Assembly: GCA_000827495.1 (NCBI GenBank)
Contig: KN817526.1
Coordinates: 310,001 to 374,000 of the forward strand
Reading direction: 5' to 3'
DNA length: 64,000 nucleotides
DNA from: Hypholoma sublateritium FD-334 SS-4
Taxonomy: Eukaryota > Basidiomycota > Agaricomycetes > Agaricales > Strophariaceae
The first letter of the stretch is position 1. Every line of letters starts with the position of its first letter. Made by a program: the position numbers and the translations under genes. Shown here piece by piece: positions 62,240-64,000 of the stretch. The notes under the pieces are model-generated. The model saw nothing but the letters and a program-made list of their open reading frames with translations. It was not told the origin of the DNA and made no database searches.

Positions 62240-62559
62240 TGACTGATCACGATTTTGGAAGGGGTGTATTCTTTGGAAAAGAGACCCAAAAGTTGGACTG
62301 GTGGTTGAGGTGAAAGCCCTTGAACTCGAAGGTGAGTTGAATTTTGATGGCCACTAGTAGCCTAGTAGGCGCCGGCAACTCGCACGTGGTTGGGGACCTG
62401 CGCGTCGCGCGATCCACGATCTTGAGACTACTTTACTTACTTACTCTGTAGACAGCCTGAGTTCAGAAGTTGGACTCAGATTGGATGCTACTAAATACAA
62501 CGTGAAATCTACATCGGATTAATCGCCAATGGCACTGGGGTGATCATGGAAAGTATGAA

Positions 62560-63529
62560 CTAATTATCAAAGGATTTTTTTGCACTATTCAGGTCTTCCC
62601 AAGATCCCAAACCAATAAGCTTGGGCAGACCGTCCCAGACCTGCGCTCCCGAAGTGTAGCACTTTGCTTGTGTAGTCTTCGAACATTTCTTGCAGAATAC
62701 TGAAGGGATATCAGACACTACCTTCCAGATACCACTCATTTTCTGGATCAATCCAAGGATGTTCGTACATGTTCCGACAGATAAACAGCTCGGGGCCGTT
62801 GTGTGACTCCAAATCCATCTGGAGGAAACGGCAAGCTCTGACATACAATTCTCGCGCTTGATCAGGCAATTTCGCTGGATTGATGCCTCCAACAAGTTCC
62901 AAGCCTCCAGGTTGAAGATCAAATTGATAGATGTAGTGGCGAGGAGAAAGTGGACAGCTGGTAACACCCATGGTATTTCAATGGCTGGGGCAAGTTCTAG
63001 CAAGGATAAATTGTCCGCAGCTGTGGTATGATCATTTTCAATCATCAGCTTCCATAGGCCGTCCCATTCAGTCGGAAATAGCACATTGAGATGGGCTACT
63101 GCACGACGCTTGAGGAAAACGACATCGTACTTGTGTGCGAGACGAAGAATGGATACTACAACAGATGTAGGCTGGTCAGATGGCGGAGGCTCGAAATAGC
63201 TAAGTAAAGTGAATTCGGTGTATGATCAGTACCCGCAGTCCATACGTTACTGATGATATAGCGTACCTAGCGTCAAAAATTGCCAAGAAGAAGTGGTGTA
63301 CATCTATTGCGTCGTCAGGAAGGTGAATGTGTGTGTATGAGCCGTCCGCATCCACGATTCTGTCGCTATCGGGATGGGGCACGGAGAACATGTCATTGAA
63401 TATGGTGGATCTTGCAGAGAGAATGCTGCGATGGACGCGAAAGAGTTTTGAGCCTGCTTGGAACACGACGTCTGCGTCGGTGAACCAGAGCTCCGGTACT
63501 TTCTCCGGGATAAGAGATGAATTATTCAT
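62560..63529 (-). CDS. BTB/POZ domain protein, copy 2
   Basis: Two exons, 63529-63267 and 63199-62560 with a 67-nt intron, give 300 residues. It shares KVPELWFTDADVV, the HRSILSARSTIF helix and LPDDAIDVH with copy 1 and has the intron at the same codon. The first exon is almost the same protein, while the second has drifted (for example IPSVFCKKCSKTT against LPEIFCEECVKAI). Both copies keep open frames and canonical splice sites, so both look active. The intergenic gap of 320 bp (62,240-62,559) contains nothing recognisable. Confidence 0.92.
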
Positions 63530-63668
63530 TGACTTATCACAAGTTTGGACTCTGGAGGGGGACGTATTTGTTGGAAAAGAAGGCAGAAAATTGAATTTTG
63601 AAACCCGATTCCCGAAAGTTGAACCCTACGGTGCGGCACGTGATCATATACCACAGAAGGTAAAAATA

Positions 63669-63752
63669 TGGTCCAATCCAGGATCGAACTGGAGACCTTC
63701 TGTGTTCGTTACAAATGTAAGACAGAAATCATAACCACTAGACCATTGGACC
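63669..63752 (-). tRNA. tRNA-Val(TAC): tRNA-Val (anticodon TAC) with intron
   Basis: Acceptor GGTCCAA pairs with TTGGACC, followed by discriminator A. The D arm, anticodon stem TCTGT/ACAGA and T arm TCCAG-TTCGATC-CTGGA are the same as in the tRNA-Val(CAC) at the left end. The loop reads CT-TAC-A, then an 11-nt intron. The mature length is 73 nt. TATTTTT follows the 3' end as a Pol III terminator. It decodes GUA (and by wobble GUG). Confidence 0.94.
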
Positions 63753-64000
63753 TTCAGTCTGACTCTACTAATGGTGCACCTCCAGACGGGTCGTATTATT
63801 TTTCTCGTGGCTCTACCGAAAACGCTTGAATGATATTGTCAGTCCCTTTTGACTACTGACATTGAGCTACACTGATCTCCACGGTTTCCTGGTCGCTCTT
63901 TCCCCCTCTTGTCCGACCGGCAGCCAATTGACCTGCCGACAATCTAAACGAAGCTCTGGAACGTGTACATTTCTGGACTCTGGACCACTGAGGAACAATA

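Overview
This 64-kb window reads as nuclear DNA of a basidiomycete, most likely a mushroom-forming agaricomycete. Protein genes are split by many short introns, mostly 44-64 nt with GTRNGT donors and NAG acceptors. Gene families typical of fungi are present (ChAPs exomer subunit, calcineurin A, Mrs2, Gpi3/PIG-A, fungal sphingolipid delta-4 desaturase, DUF3494 ice-binding protein). All exon models below were assembled by eye from reading frames and splice signals; each listed CDS closes in frame from ATG to stop. Two undetermined bases lie near 59,020.

Layout. 1-14.4 kb is gene-poor: a tRNA-Val(CAC), GC-rich tracts and two tandem-repeat fields surround only two minus-strand genes, an alpha-crystallin (Hsp20-like) protein and a CCDC6-like coiled-coil protein. 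14.4-44 kb is the gene-rich core. From left to right it holds an ice-binding protein, a SUZ12 (Polycomb PRC2) subunit, Gpi3/PIG-A, an alpha/beta hydrolase, a small protein that looks MazF/PemK-like, a 1334-residue WW-domain protein, UNC-50, calcineurin A, a decayed kinase-like gene beside tRNA-Arg(CCT), a ChAPs protein and a dihydroceramide delta-4 desaturase. 44-52 kb is an 8-kb stretch with no gene I can support, rich in GC islands and local duplications. 51.9-54.4 kb holds a divergent pair, a nucleotidyltransferase-like protein and Mrs2. 54.4-59.3 kb is again GC-rich and repetitive and ends in a mariner-like MITE with perfect 30-bp terminal inverted repeats. 59.7-63.8 kb holds a conserved fungal membrane protein, two tandem BTB/POZ paralogues and tRNA-Val(TAC).

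How the genes relate. They do not form a biosynthetic or defence cluster. Several encode secretory-pathway functions (Gpi3, UNC-50, ChAPs, sphingolipid desaturase). Calcineurin, Hsp20 and the ice-binding protein are stress-related. Gene pairs WW/UNC-50, Gpi3/hydrolase, ChAPs/desaturase and NTase-like/Mrs2 are divergent and could share promoters. No gene cluster resembling a new system was found. The items most worth a second look are the MazF/PemK-like small protein, the ice-binding protein, the SUZ12 homologue, the MITE, the pseudo-nucleotidyltransferase and the repeat fields.
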